Of a stretch of 5,921 nucleotides of DNA, positions 1 through 5,068 are shown one piece after another (within the stretch, counting starts at the first letter, position 1; each line of letters starts with the position of its first letter). Where the stretch lies: assembly GCA_020216895.1 (NCBI GenBank), contig JAIWOM010000102.1, forward strand, positions 1 through 5,921, given 5' to 3'. The translations under genes and the position numbers were made by a program. The notes under the pieces were generated by a model, which worked only from the letters and a program-made list of their open reading frames with translations, had not been told where the DNA came from and did no database searches. This DNA is from Microcella sp. (GTDB lineage Bacteria; Actinomycetota; Actinomycetes; Actinomycetales; Microbacteriaceae).

Positions 1-108
1 GAGCGCGCGGCCCGCTCCGCCACGCGCGGGTGCGGCCGCGGGCGCGGCGTCGGGCGTGGATCCCGCACTGTCGGCGGAGGCGCTGGTGGTGGGGTCGTTG
101 GTGGCCAT
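1..108 (-). CDS. N-terminal fragment of an unidentified protein, cut by the window edge
   Basis: The first 36 codons of a minus-strand gene run off the left edge with the frame open. The ATG (108-106) is preceded by GAGGGAG (minus strand, 121-115) with a 6-nt spacer, one of the best SD sequences in the window, so the start is well supported. The visible peptide begins MATNDPTTSASADSAG and continues rich in Ala, Pro, Gly, Ser and Thr, with two Arg near the edge. It looks like a disordered cytoplasmic tail ahead of a folded or membrane domain that lies outside the window. There is no signal peptide. It follows proC in the same direction after 90 nt, so it may be co-transcribed or have its own promoter. 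The family cannot be named from this part. Confidence 0.65.
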   Translation of the reverse strand, partial: MATNDPTTSASADSAGSTPDAAPAAAPARGGAGRAL

Positions 109-198
109 GGGGCACTCCCTCGTGTCGGGGACCCGCCTCGGTCGGCGGATCGACGACGCAACGGTGCGCGCCGACCCTATGACATTCCTATACGGCGT

Positions 199-1026
199 CT
201 ATGCCCCGGCGGCCAGTTCCCGTGCACGTTCCTGTGCGGCACGCGCGGCCCGCTCGAACACGGTGGCGAGCTGCGCCTCCTGCAGCACGGCGATCGCCCG
301 CTCGGTGGTGCCCTTGGGGCTCGTGACGCGACGCCGAAGCTCGGCCGGCTCCTCGCCGGTCGCCTCGAGCAGCAGGGCCGCGCCCGAGAAGGTCTGCTGC
401 ACGAGCAGCGCCGCGACGTCGGGCTCGAAGCCCATCGCCTCCGCCGCGCGGGTGAGCTCCTCGATGAGCAGGAAGACGTAGGCCGGGCCGGAGCCGCTGA
501 TCGTCGAGAGGGCGTCGATCTGCGCCTCGGGCAGCTCGACGACCGTGCCCACGGTGCGGAAGAGGTCGTCGGCGAGCGCGAGGTGCGCGGCCGTCGCCCG
601 CGCTCCACCCGCGATGCCCGTGACGCCGCGACCGATCAGCGCGGGCGTGTTCGGCATCGCGCGCACGACGGGGTTCGGCACGACGTCCTCCATGGCCGCG
701 GTCGTGATGCCCGCGGCGACGCTCACCACGAGCGCGTCGGGGCGCAGGCTCGGGGCCAGCTCGGCCAGCACCGTCGTGATCTGCGCGGGCTTCACGCCCA
801 GCAGCACGAGCCCCGCATCCGACACCGCCCAGGTGTTGGCGGCGCTGTCGTGCTCGGTCGCCCGCGCCTCGACGCCGTTCGCGCGCAGCGCGGCGGCCGA
901 GGCCTCAGAGCGTGTCGTCGCGCGGAGGCCAGGGAGCCGGACGCCCGGCGCGCGGAGGCCAGCGAGGATGGCGCCGCCCATCGACCCGGTTCCGATGATG
1001 GCGACGGCGGGGAGGGAGGCGTTCAC
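199..1026 (-). CDS. proC: Pyrroline-5-carboxylate reductase
   Basis: Cytoplasmic enzyme that reduces pyrroline-5-carboxylate to proline with NAD(P)H, the last step of proline synthesis. The 275-aa product matches the family's usual 260-280 aa. Visible in order: Rossmann nucleotide-binding loop GTGSMGG (12-18), VKP (78-80), VSVAAGI (101-107), RAMPNTPALIGRGVTGI (122-138), the C-terminal-domain signature STISGSGPAYVF (174-185), and RRRVTSPKGTT (231-241), which is the substrate-site region in known ProC structures. The frame stays open 112 codons further upstream, but homology begins just after the GTG at 1026 (VNASLPAVAIIG). A TACACT box ends 6 nt before that GTG and no SD is present, so a leaderless GTG start is the best choice. 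The stop is TAG. Identification is firm; the exact start is slightly less so. Confidence 0.95.
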   Translation of the reverse strand: MNASLPAVAIIGTGSMGGAILAGLRAPGVRLPGLRATTRSEASAAALRANGVEARATEHDSAANTWAVSDAGLVLLGVKPAQITTVLAELAPSLRPDALVVSVAAGITTAAMEDVVPNPVVRAMPNTPALIGRGVTGIAGGARATAAHLALADDLFRTVGTVVELPEAQIDALSTISGSGPAYVFLLIEELTRAAEAMGFEPDVAALLVQQTFSGAALLLEATGEEPAELRRRVTSPKGTTERAIAVLQEAQLATVFERAARAAQERARELAAGA

Positions 1027-1032
1027 ACGTCG

Positions 1033-1038
1033 AGTGTA
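1033..1038 (-). promoter_or_regulatory. -10 box of proC (leaderless transcript)
   Basis: TACACT on the minus strand (TANNNT type) ends 6 nt before the proC GTG, which would place transcription start on the start codon itself. No convincing -35 hexamer is seen 17-18 nt upstream. The box overlaps a possible plus-strand -10 (TAGGTT, 1037-1042), so the two divergent genes may compete for RNA polymerase. Confidence 0.55.
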
Positions 1039-1042
1039 GGTT
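1037..1042 (+). promoter_or_regulatory. Possible -10 box for the CTD-only gene at 1088
   Basis: TAGGTT fits TANNNT and would give a start near 1049 and a leader of about 39 nt carrying the GAGGAGG SD. No -35 is recognisable. It overlaps the proC -10 on the other strand. The call rests on position and the loose consensus only. Confidence 0.3.
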
Positions 1043-1087
1043 GGAGGGCGCCCACCGTTCCGACGAGCGACGCACGAGGAGGCCGGC

Positions 1088-1378
1088 ATGCAGGCAGCGG
1101 CGATCCAGGAGGTGCTGCTGGCGACGGCCGGCATCCAGACGGTCGAGTCGGTCGGGGTGCATCCGCTGGCCGCCGGCGGCCTGCTCGTGACCGCGCGTCT
1201 CGGCTTCGGCCCCAGCACCCCGAACGGCGAGGTGGTGGCCCTTCTCGAGGTGGCGCGCACGGAGATCCGCGCGATCGCCCCGGAAGCGAGCGCGGTCGTG
1301 CTCGAGCCCGTGGTCGCGGGGCCGCGCGACGACGCGAATCCGCCCACCGACGTGTTCGTCATCCGCGGCGCGAACTGA
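1088..1378 (+). CDS. Stand-alone cation-diffusion-facilitator C-terminal-domain-like protein
   Basis: A 96-aa soluble protein without signal peptide or membrane helix. It starts at ATG 1088 behind a strong SD (GAGGAGG, 1076-1082, 5-nt spacer). Its sequence aligns along its length with the cytoplasmic C-terminal domain of the full transporter encoded at 1859. The shared pattern is AAAI near the N-terminus (residues 3-6), LLV followed by a basic residue and a Phe-ending strand (32-40), a central helix, then an E-I-R-A...P..A helix end and strand, and EP followed by hydrophobics (73-77). In known CDF transporters this ferredoxin-like domain dimerises and senses metal. Here it lacks any membrane part. 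Only one His (H25) and no Cys are present, so direct metal binding is uncertain. The last 20 residues are Asp/Pro-rich and have no counterpart in the transporter. A partner or competitor role for the nearby transporter is inference. Confidence 0.8.
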   Translation: MQAAAIQEVLLATAGIQTVESVGVHPLAAGGLLVTARLGFGPSTPNGEVVALLEVARTEIRAIAPEASAVVLEPVVAGPRDDANPPTDVFVIRGAN

Positions 1379-1401
1379 GCTCGTTCTTGGCCGCGCGCCG
1401 A

Positions 1402-1407
1402 TAGCCT
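1402..1407 (+). promoter_or_regulatory. Possible -10 box for the membrane-protein gene at 1456
   Basis: TAGCCT fits TANNNT and would give a start near 1414 and a leader of about 40 nt. No good -35 lies at 16-18 nt. Read-through from the gene ending at 1378 is an equally good explanation for expression of the downstream genes. Confidence 0.25.
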
Positions 1408-1455
1408 GGCGACGAGCGCACAGACGCGCCCCGATCACCCGAAGGGTTCACCGCC

Positions 1456-1827
1456 ATGGACATCCTCCACTCCGTCATCCTCGTCGGCCACTTCATCGGC
1501 CTCGCCGCGATCGTCGGCCCGTTCCTCATGCAGGCCCGCTGGAAGGGGCAGTACGCGTTCCCGGTTGTGCTCGGCGGCGCGATCACGCAGCTGGTCACGG
1601 GCATCCTGCTGACCGGTCTCGCCGAGATGGGAGAGGACGAGGGGCCGCTCAACTACGCGAAGATCGGCGTGAAGCTGACCATCGCGACCGTCATCTTCGT
1701 CGCGGCCCTCCTCGGCTTCCTCAAGCAGCGCAAGGCTCAGGGCGGCGGCGGCCGTGAGCTGCTGCCCTTCTTCCACGCCGCCGGCGGCCTCGCGCTCGTC
1801 AACATCGCCCTCGCCGTCTTCTGGTGA
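1456..1827 (+). CDS. Small four-helix integral membrane protein of unknown function
   Basis: A 123-aa hydrophobic protein starting at ATG 1456 behind GAAGGG (1441-1446, 9-nt spacer). Four membrane segments are visible at about residues 3-25, 34-56, 69-89 and 103-122. Charged loops are RWKGQ (28-32), an acidic EMGEDEG stretch (57-63) and KQRKAQ plus a Gly run (90-99). By the positive-inside rule the loops after helices 1 and 3 face the cytoplasm and the acidic loop faces outside. His5 and His12 in helix 1 and His107 at the start of helix 4 could bind a metal or haem, but no known motif is complete. It sits 77 nt behind the CTD-only gene and 31 nt before the CDF transporter, all in one direction, which suggests an operon. 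I do not recognise a named family; the coding call itself is safe. Confidence 0.85.
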   Translation: MDILHSVILVGHFIGLAAIVGPFLMQARWKGQYAFPVVLGGAITQLVTGILLTGLAEMGEDEGPLNYAKIGVKLTIATVIFVAALLGFLKQRKAQGGGGRELLPFFHAAGGLALVNIALAVFW

Positions 1828-1834
1828 TCGGCAC

Positions 1835-1884
1835 GCGCGCGCACCGCCCGAGGCGCCGATGAGCGCCTCGGGCGGTGCGCGCGC
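1835..1884 (+). promoter_or_regulatory. Perfect 22-bp hairpin with the CDF start codon in its 6-nt loop
   Basis: The left arm (1835-1856) and right arm (1863-1884) are exact reverse complements over 22 bp, 20 of which are G/C. The loop CGATGA (1857-1862) contains the ATG (1859-1861) of the transporter gene. The left arm holds the only SD-like element (GAGG, 1850-1853) and the right arm encodes residues 3-8 of the protein. In mRNA this would bury the SD. It begins 8 nt after the previous gene's stop, so it could also act as a U-tract-less terminator for that gene. Which role dominates cannot be told from sequence. Confidence 0.75.
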
Positions 1885-2806
1885 CATCATCGCGGCGCTG
1901 CTCGCCAACACCGGCATCGCCGCCACGAAGTTCATCGCCTACCTCGTCTCCGGCTCGAGCGCCATGCTCGCCGAGAGCGTGCACTCCGTCGCCGATGCCG
2001 GCAACCAGGTGCTGCTGCTGGTCGGGCAGCGCCGGTCCCGGCGCGCGGCCGATCAGGAGCATCCCTTCGGGTACGGGCGCGAACGCTACGTCTCCGCGTT
2101 CGTCGTCGCGATCATCCTCTTCTCGGTCGGCGGCATGTTCTCGCTGTACGAGGGCGTGCTGAAGCTCGGCGAACCGCACCCGATCGAGAACGCCTGGCTG
2201 CCCATCACCGTGCTGCTGATCGCCATCGGGCTCGAGACCTACTCGCTGCGCACGGCGGTGCGCGAGTCGAACCACGTGCGCGGGGGCCAGAGCTGGATGG
2301 CGTTCATCCGCCGCGCGAAGGCGCCCGAGCTGCCCGTCGTGCTCATGGAAGACGTCGCCGCGCTGCTGGGCCTGACGTTCGCGCTGGCCGGCGTGGGGCT
2401 CACCGTGCTGACCGGCGATCCGGTGTGGGACGCCATCGGCACGATCCTCATCGGCGCCCTCCTCGTGCTCGTGGCGATCGTGCTCGGCATCGAGACGAAG
2501 AGCCTGCTGGTCGGCGAGGGCGCCACGGCCGATGACGCCGCCGCCATCCGCGACGCCCTGCGCGCCCATGATCTCGTCGTCGCGCTCGTGCACATGAAGA
2601 CGCTGCACCTCGGCCCGGAGGAGCTGCTCGTGGCCGCCAAGGTGGCCTTCCGTGCCGGAGCGACGCTCGAGCAGGTCACCGCGGCGATCGACGAGCTCGA
2701 GCGCGCGGTGCGGGCCGCCGTGCCCAGCGCCCGGGTCATCTTCATCGAGCCGGGGCTCGCCACCACCCCCGCTGTCGGCGAGGCGCGGCTCAGCGCCGAG
2801 CGCTGA
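1859..2806 (+). CDS. Cation diffusion facilitator (ZnT9-like) metal transporter
   Basis: A 315-aa inner-membrane transporter, normal length for the CDF family (COG0053), expected to export a divalent metal such as Zn by proton antiport. Six helices are visible between about residues 10 and 211, followed by a cytoplasmic dimerisation domain (about 225-300). Helix 2 carries ESVHSVADAGNQ (39-50) with the HxxxD pair H42/D46. It is followed by EHPFGYGRERY (67-77), as is typical of this branch. Helix 5 reads LMEDVAALLG (162-171), where D165 is kept but the usual His four residues earlier is Val; E164 precedes D165. This ED-A-A-x-LG pattern and the GDPVWDAIGT segment (186-195) recall eukaryotic ZnT9/SLC30A9. 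The start at ATG 1859 gives MSASGGARAII, the N-terminus I recall from actinobacterial relatives. Substrate is not determinable here. Confidence 0.93.
   Translation: MSASGGARAIIAALLANTGIAATKFIAYLVSGSSAMLAESVHSVADAGNQVLLLVGQRRSRRAADQEHPFGYGRERYVSAFVVAIILFSVGGMFSLYEGVLKLGEPHPIENAWLPITVLLIAIGLETYSLRTAVRESNHVRGGQSWMAFIRRAKAPELPVVLMEDVAALLGLTFALAGVGLTVLTGDPVWDAIGTILIGALLVLVAIVLGIETKSLLVGEGATADDAAAIRDALRAHDLVVALVHMKTLHLGPEELLVAAKVAFRAGATLEQVTAAIDELERAVRAAVPSARVIFIEPGLATTPAVGEARLSAER
2790..2806. repeat. 17-bp palindrome carrying both stop codons of convergent genes
   Basis: TCAGCGC-CGA-GCGCTGA is an exact 7-bp inverted repeat with a 3-nt centre. Its right end is the TGA of the CDF gene and its left end, read on the minus strand, is the TGA of tadA, so the gene overlap and the palindrome cover the same 17 bp. 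It can form a short hairpin in either transcript and is the only candidate terminator between the two genes. Confidence 0.7.
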
Positions 2807-3257
2807 AGAACGCGGCGAGCAGGGATGCGCACTCCTGCTCGTCGACCCCGCCGACCACCTCGCCCACGCGGTGCGGCAGCCGCCGCTCGCGCAGCAGGTC
2901 GACCACGCTACCCGCGGCTCCGGCCTTCTCGTCCCACGCGCCGAACACGACGCGGTCGATGCGCGCGGCCAGGATCGCACCCGCGCAGAGCACGCACGGT
3001 TCGAGGGTGACGACGAGCGTGCATCCGCTCAGCTGCCAGTCGCCCCGCGACGCCGCCGCCTGTCGTAGCGCGACCACCTCGGCGTGCGCGGTGGGGTCAG
3101 CGCCCTTCTCGCGCTCGTTGCGGCCGCGGCCGATGATCGCCCCCGCCTCGTCGAGCACGATCGCACCGACCGGCACGTCGTCGCTGGCGAGGGCGGCGCG
3201 GGCCTCGACGAGCGCCGCGGCCATCGCCGCGCGATCGCTCTCGGTGACCGTCGTCAT
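2790..3257 (-). CDS. tadA: tRNA-specific adenosine-34 deaminase
   Basis: A 155-aa zinc-dependent deaminase of the usual TadA length. It converts A34 to inosine in the anticodon of tRNA-Arg(ACG), allowing decoding of CGU, CGC and CGA. Visible features are the N-terminal VPVGAIVLDE (28-37), Asn47, the zinc/catalytic motif HAE (58-60, with E60 the proton shuttle), TLEPCVLCAGAI (84-95) with zinc ligands C88 and C91, and GAWDEKAGAAGS (106-117), a segment that points to TadA rather than cytidine or guanine deaminases. The frame is open far upstream, but MTTV at 3257 has a good SD (GGAAGGG, 6-nt spacer) and gives the normal N-terminus. The 3' end overlaps the CDF gene by 17 bp. It is divergent from upp with 27 bp between the starts. 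Confidence 0.93.
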   Translation of the reverse strand: MTTVTESDRAAMAAALVEARAALASDDVPVGAIVLDEAGAIIGRGRNEREKGADPTAHAEVVALRQAAASRGDWQLSGCTLVVTLEPCVLCAGAILAARIDRVVFGAWDEKAGAAGSVVDLLRERRLPHRVGEVVGGVDEQECASLLAAFFSARR

Positions 3258-3272
3258 GACCCGCCCTTCCGT

Positions 3273-3278
3273 TAGATT
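3273..3278 (+). promoter_or_regulatory. -10 box of upp (leaderless transcript)
   Basis: TAGATT fits TANNNT and ends 6 nt before the upp ATG, which puts transcription start on the A of the start codon. There is no SD, so a leaderless mRNA is indicated. No clear -35 is visible. The box also lies just upstream of the tadA SD on the opposite strand. Confidence 0.6.
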
Positions 3279-3279
3279 G

Positions 3280-3285
3280 AGCCTA
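3280..3285 (-). promoter_or_regulatory. Possible -10 box of tadA
   Basis: TAGGCT on the minus strand fits TANNNT and would start transcription near 3273, leaving a leader of about 15 nt with the SD. It overlaps the first base of upp and abuts the upp -10. No -35 is visible, so this is only a positional call. Confidence 0.3.
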
Positions 3286-3920
3286 TGCGAGTCCACGTTG
3301 CCGACCACCCGCTGATCACGCACAAGCTGACGGTGCTGCGCGATCAGACCACTCCGTCGGCCACGTTCCGGGCCCTCACCGAAGAGCTGGTGACCCTGCT
3401 GGCCTACGAGGCCACACGGCACGTGCGCACGCACGAGGTGACGATCCAGACTCCGGTCGCGCAGACGGTGGGCCTCGCCATCAGCGAGCCGCGGCCGCTC
3501 ATCGTGCCGATCTTGCGCGCGGGTCTCGGCATGCTCGAGGGCATGGTCAAGCTGGTGCCGAGCGCTGAGGTCGGCTTCCTCGGGATGGTGCGCGACCACG
3601 ACACGCTCGAGCCGAGCGTGTATGCCGAGCGGCTTCCCGACCACCTCGAGGGTCGGCAGTGCTTCGTGCTCGACCCCATGCTCGCGACCGGTGGCTCGCT
3701 GCTGGCCGCGATCGAGTTCCTGTTCGAGCGAGGCGCCGACGACGTGACCGCGGTGTGCATCCTGGGCGCGCCCGAGGGCCTGGAGATGATCGAGAAGGCG
3801 ACGGCGGGCCGCGACGTCACGATCGTGCTCGGCGCGCTCGACGAGAAGCTCAACGAGAAGGGCTACATCGTGCCGGGCCTCGGCGATGCCGGTGACCGCC
3901 TGTACGGCACGGTGGGCTGA
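3285..3920 (+). CDS. upp: Uracil phosphoribosyltransferase
   Basis: A 211-aa cytoplasmic salvage enzyme that makes UMP from uracil and PRPP; the length is typical for UPRT. Visible are [14 protein letters not shown] (7-20), the conserved N-terminal block; [14 protein letters not shown] (70-83); GFLGMVRD (97-104); the PRPP-binding loop [10 protein letters not shown] (129-138); and the C-terminal uracil-binding segment [12 protein letters not shown] (194-205). All key motifs are intact. The start at ATG 3285 gives the family N-terminus ([10 protein letters not shown]) and fits the leaderless promoter. There is no obvious terminator immediately after the TGA; the next promoter begins 12 nt downstream. 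Its divergent pairing with tadA links two base-metabolism enzymes but does not by itself show a shared pathway. Confidence 0.96.
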   Translation: MRVHVADHPLITHKLTVLRDQTTPSATFRALTEELVTLLAYEATRHVRTHEVTIQTPVAQTVGLAISEPRPLIVPILRAGLGMLEGMVKLVPSAEVGFLGMVRDHDTLEPSVYAERLPDHLEGRQCFVLDPMLATGGSLLAAIEFLFERGADDVTAVCILGAPEGLEMIEKATAGRDVTIVLGALDEKLNEKGYIVPGLGDAGDRLYGTVG

Positions 3921-3932
3921 GCCTGCCCTGAC

Positions 3933-3962
3933 TTGACGGTCTTCCGGCGGCTCGGGGATACT
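3933..3962 (+). promoter_or_regulatory. Strong sigma-70-type promoter before the Cys/Met-rich small ORF
   Basis: The -35 TTGACG (3933-3938, five of six matches to TTGACA) and the -10 GATACT (3957-3962, four of six to TATAAT) are separated by 18 nt. This is the best two-box promoter in the window. Start is predicted 7-8 nt after the -10, at about 3969-3970, on or next to the ATG of the small ORF. Confidence 0.65.
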
Positions 3963-3969
3963 GAGCCGC

Positions 3970-4071
3970 ATGACCGTCACCGCGAATCTCCTGACCGCCC
4001 GCGAGGCCGTGGAGACCGCTGGCATGATGATGCCGGCGAGCGCTGACGCCTGCTGTCGAATGTGCGCCTGA
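3970..4071 (+). CDS. Candidate leaderless leader peptide rich in Cys and Met (33 aa)
   Basis: A 34-codon ORF (ATG 3970, TGA 4069-4071) begins at the predicted transcription start of the preceding promoter and has no SD. The peptide opens MTVTANLLTAREAVETAG, then has three consecutive Met (19-21), and ends DACCRMCA (26-33). Seven of its last 15 residues are sulfur amino acids. The Cys codons are TGC (4051), TGT (4054) and TGC (4063). Leaderless small ORFs with clustered Cys codons are established in mycobacteria as cysteine-responsive attenuators upstream of sulfur genes. The resemblance here is in design, not in a matched sequence. The gene behind it encodes a winged-helix protein, not a known sulfur enzyme. 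It could instead be a chance ORF. Translation is inferred. Confidence 0.55.
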   Translation: MTVTANLLTAREAVETAGMMMPASADACCRMCA

Positions 4072-4260
4072 TCGCCTGACCGCCCGAGTCGTGCCCCTCT
4101 GCCGATCCATCGCCTGACGATGTCCGATCGCGACGAGCGCCGACTCTCCGCTCCGGCTCCGGATGCTCCGGGCCGCGACGCGCGCACCCTCGACTCACCC
4201 GCTCCGAACGCTCGACCGCCGCGCGGCGAACCGTTCGACTCCGCAGAAAGCGTCTCCTCC
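4072..4260 (+). promoter_or_regulatory. Structured mRNA leader between the small ORF and the winged-helix gene
   Basis: These 189 nt hold three possible hairpins. At 4103-4130, CGATC+CATCG pairs with CGATG+GATCG around CCTGA, with a 3-nt bulge. At 4154-4175, CGGC+CCGGA pairs with TCCGG+GCCG around TGC, with a bulged T. At 4205-4237, CGAACG pairs with CGTTCG around a GC-rich interior. A 10-bp direct repeat ATCGCCTGAC occurs at 4071-4080 and 4109-4118. GATCG at 4070-4074, overlapping the small-ORF stop, could compete with 4126-4130 for CGATC (4103-4107). An in-frame ATG at 4120 lacks an SD, and the codons after it are richer in A/T-ending forms than the gene body, so I treat this as leader. Confidence 0.45.
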
Positions 4261-5001
4261 ATGTCGCTCGCCGCTCTCTCCCCCCGTCCGACCACCTCCC
4301 GTCCCGCCGCCGCCCCCGCTCCGGGTGTCGTGGCACCGCCCGCCCCCGCCCCGGGTGCATCGGCCGCCCCGCGCCTGCGCGCGGTACCCGATGGCACCGA
4401 GGCCCGCGGCTTCGTGCTCTACGTCGGTCTCGACGAAGCGAAGGCCGCCGCCGCGGGAATCGACCTCGGCCGCCTGGTCACCGAGTTGAAGCGGCTCACC
4501 GCCGAGCTCGCGCCGACAGCCGAGACGCACGCCGCCGTCGCTCTCGCCCCGGCGGGTGCGGGCGGCCGCGACGTCGATGTCGTGCGGCTCGCCCTGCAGG
4601 ATCCGTCGGCCCTCGCCCGCTACCGCCGCACCGACGAGGCTCCCACCGAGCCGGTCGCCGAGGGCGTCGTCATCGACATCTCGCGCAAGCGAGTGCTGCT
4701 CGATGGGGAGACCGCGGCGCTCACGTACAAGGAGTTCGAGCTGCTGCAGTACCTGGTGCTGCGCGAGGGCCGCACCATCGAGCGCGCCGAGCTGATCAGC
4801 GCGCTGTGGGCCGACGGCGCCGAGGGCGATGACGACGTGCCGAACGAGCGCACGATCGACGTGCACGTGCGCCGGCTGCGCGCGAAGCTCGGCGGCTACG
4901 ACGACATCGTGCGCACGGTGCGCGGCGCGGGCTACCGCTTCGACCGCCACGCGGACGTGTCGATCCGGTACGCGTCGACGCCGAGCCCCGACTTCTTCTG
5001 A
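4261..5001 (+). CDS. Orphan OmpR/PhoB-type winged-helix transcriptional regulator
   Basis: A 246-aa DNA-binding protein. Residues 7-48 are Pro/Ala-rich linker. Residues 49-122 form an alpha/beta-looking domain starting RGFVLYVGLDEAKAAA and ending in DVDVVRLALQDPS, which I do not recognise; it lacks the DD...D...T...K layout of a response-regulator receiver. Residues 135-230 are a clear OmpR-type winged helix: VVIDISRKRVLLDG (136-149), LTYKEFELLQYLV (154-166), GRTIERAELISALW (170-183), the recognition helix ERTIDVHVRRLRAKL (196-210), and the wing IVRTVRGAGYRF (216-227). The tail ends SPDFF. No paired histidine kinase is adjacent. The start at 4261 is chosen because upstream codons look non-coding; an in-frame ATG at 4120 would add 47 residues. 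The SD is weak (AGAAAG, 10 nt away). The targets are unknown; see the inverted repeat downstream. Confidence 0.85.
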   Translation: MSLAALSPRPTTSRPAAAPAPGVVAPPAPAPGASAAPRLRAVPDGTEARGFVLYVGLDEAKAAAAGIDLGRLVTELKRLTAELAPTAETHAAVALAPAGAGGRDVDVVRLALQDPSALARYRRTDEAPTEPVAEGVVIDISRKRVLLDGETAALTYKEFELLQYLVLREGRTIERAELISALWADGAEGDDDVPNERTIDVHVRRLRAKLGGYDDIVRTVRGAGYRFDRHADVSIRYASTPSPDFF

Positions 5002-5017
5002 CCGGCGCGGATCGCCC

Positions 5018-5045
5018 TCGCCCGCCCGACGGGGCGCTCGGGCGA
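5018..5045 (+). terminator. Possible terminator of the winged-helix gene
   Basis: TCGCCCG (5018-5024) is the exact reverse complement of CGGGCGA (5039-5045). The 14-nt interior can fold in an alternative way (GCCC with GGGC). It lies 17 nt after the stop codon and has no T-tract, as is common in high-GC actinobacteria. Confidence 0.4.
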
Positions 5046-5068
5046 CGCATCGGGGATCCCCAGGAAAA

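Noticed and set aside
176..192. TATAGG / CATAGG motifs on the minus strand as a promoter for the gene starting at 108
   Set aside because: Neither fits TANNNT and no -35 is seen; the repeats are too short to support a call.
199..1362. Long minus-strand frame extending proC upstream by 112 codons
   Set aside because: The extension lies antisense to the CTD-only gene, has no homology to ProC, and the ProC family N-terminus begins at the GTG at 1026.
583..1404. Plus-strand 273-codon frame antisense to proC
   Set aside because: Arg/Gly-rich composition typical of antisense frames in high-GC DNA; no motifs; proC on the other strand is certain.
1379..1417. GCTCGT / ACGAGC inverted repeat after the CTD-only gene as a terminator
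   Set aside because: Only 6 bp with a 27-nt asymmetric interior; too weak in this base composition.
1754..1858. In-frame upstream extension of the CDF gene from ATG 1754
   Set aside because: Overlaps the membrane-protein gene in another frame and gives a Ser/Pro-rich peptide; the conserved MSASGG start is at 1859.
4120..4260. Longer start (ATG 4120) for the winged-helix gene
   Set aside because: No SD, higher share of A/T-ending codons than the body, Pro/Arg/Ser-rich; not excluded entirely, but 4261 is preferred.
5052..5061. GGGGATCCCC palindrome
   Set aside because: A 10-bp palindrome with no loop is expected by chance at this composition; no partner site was found.
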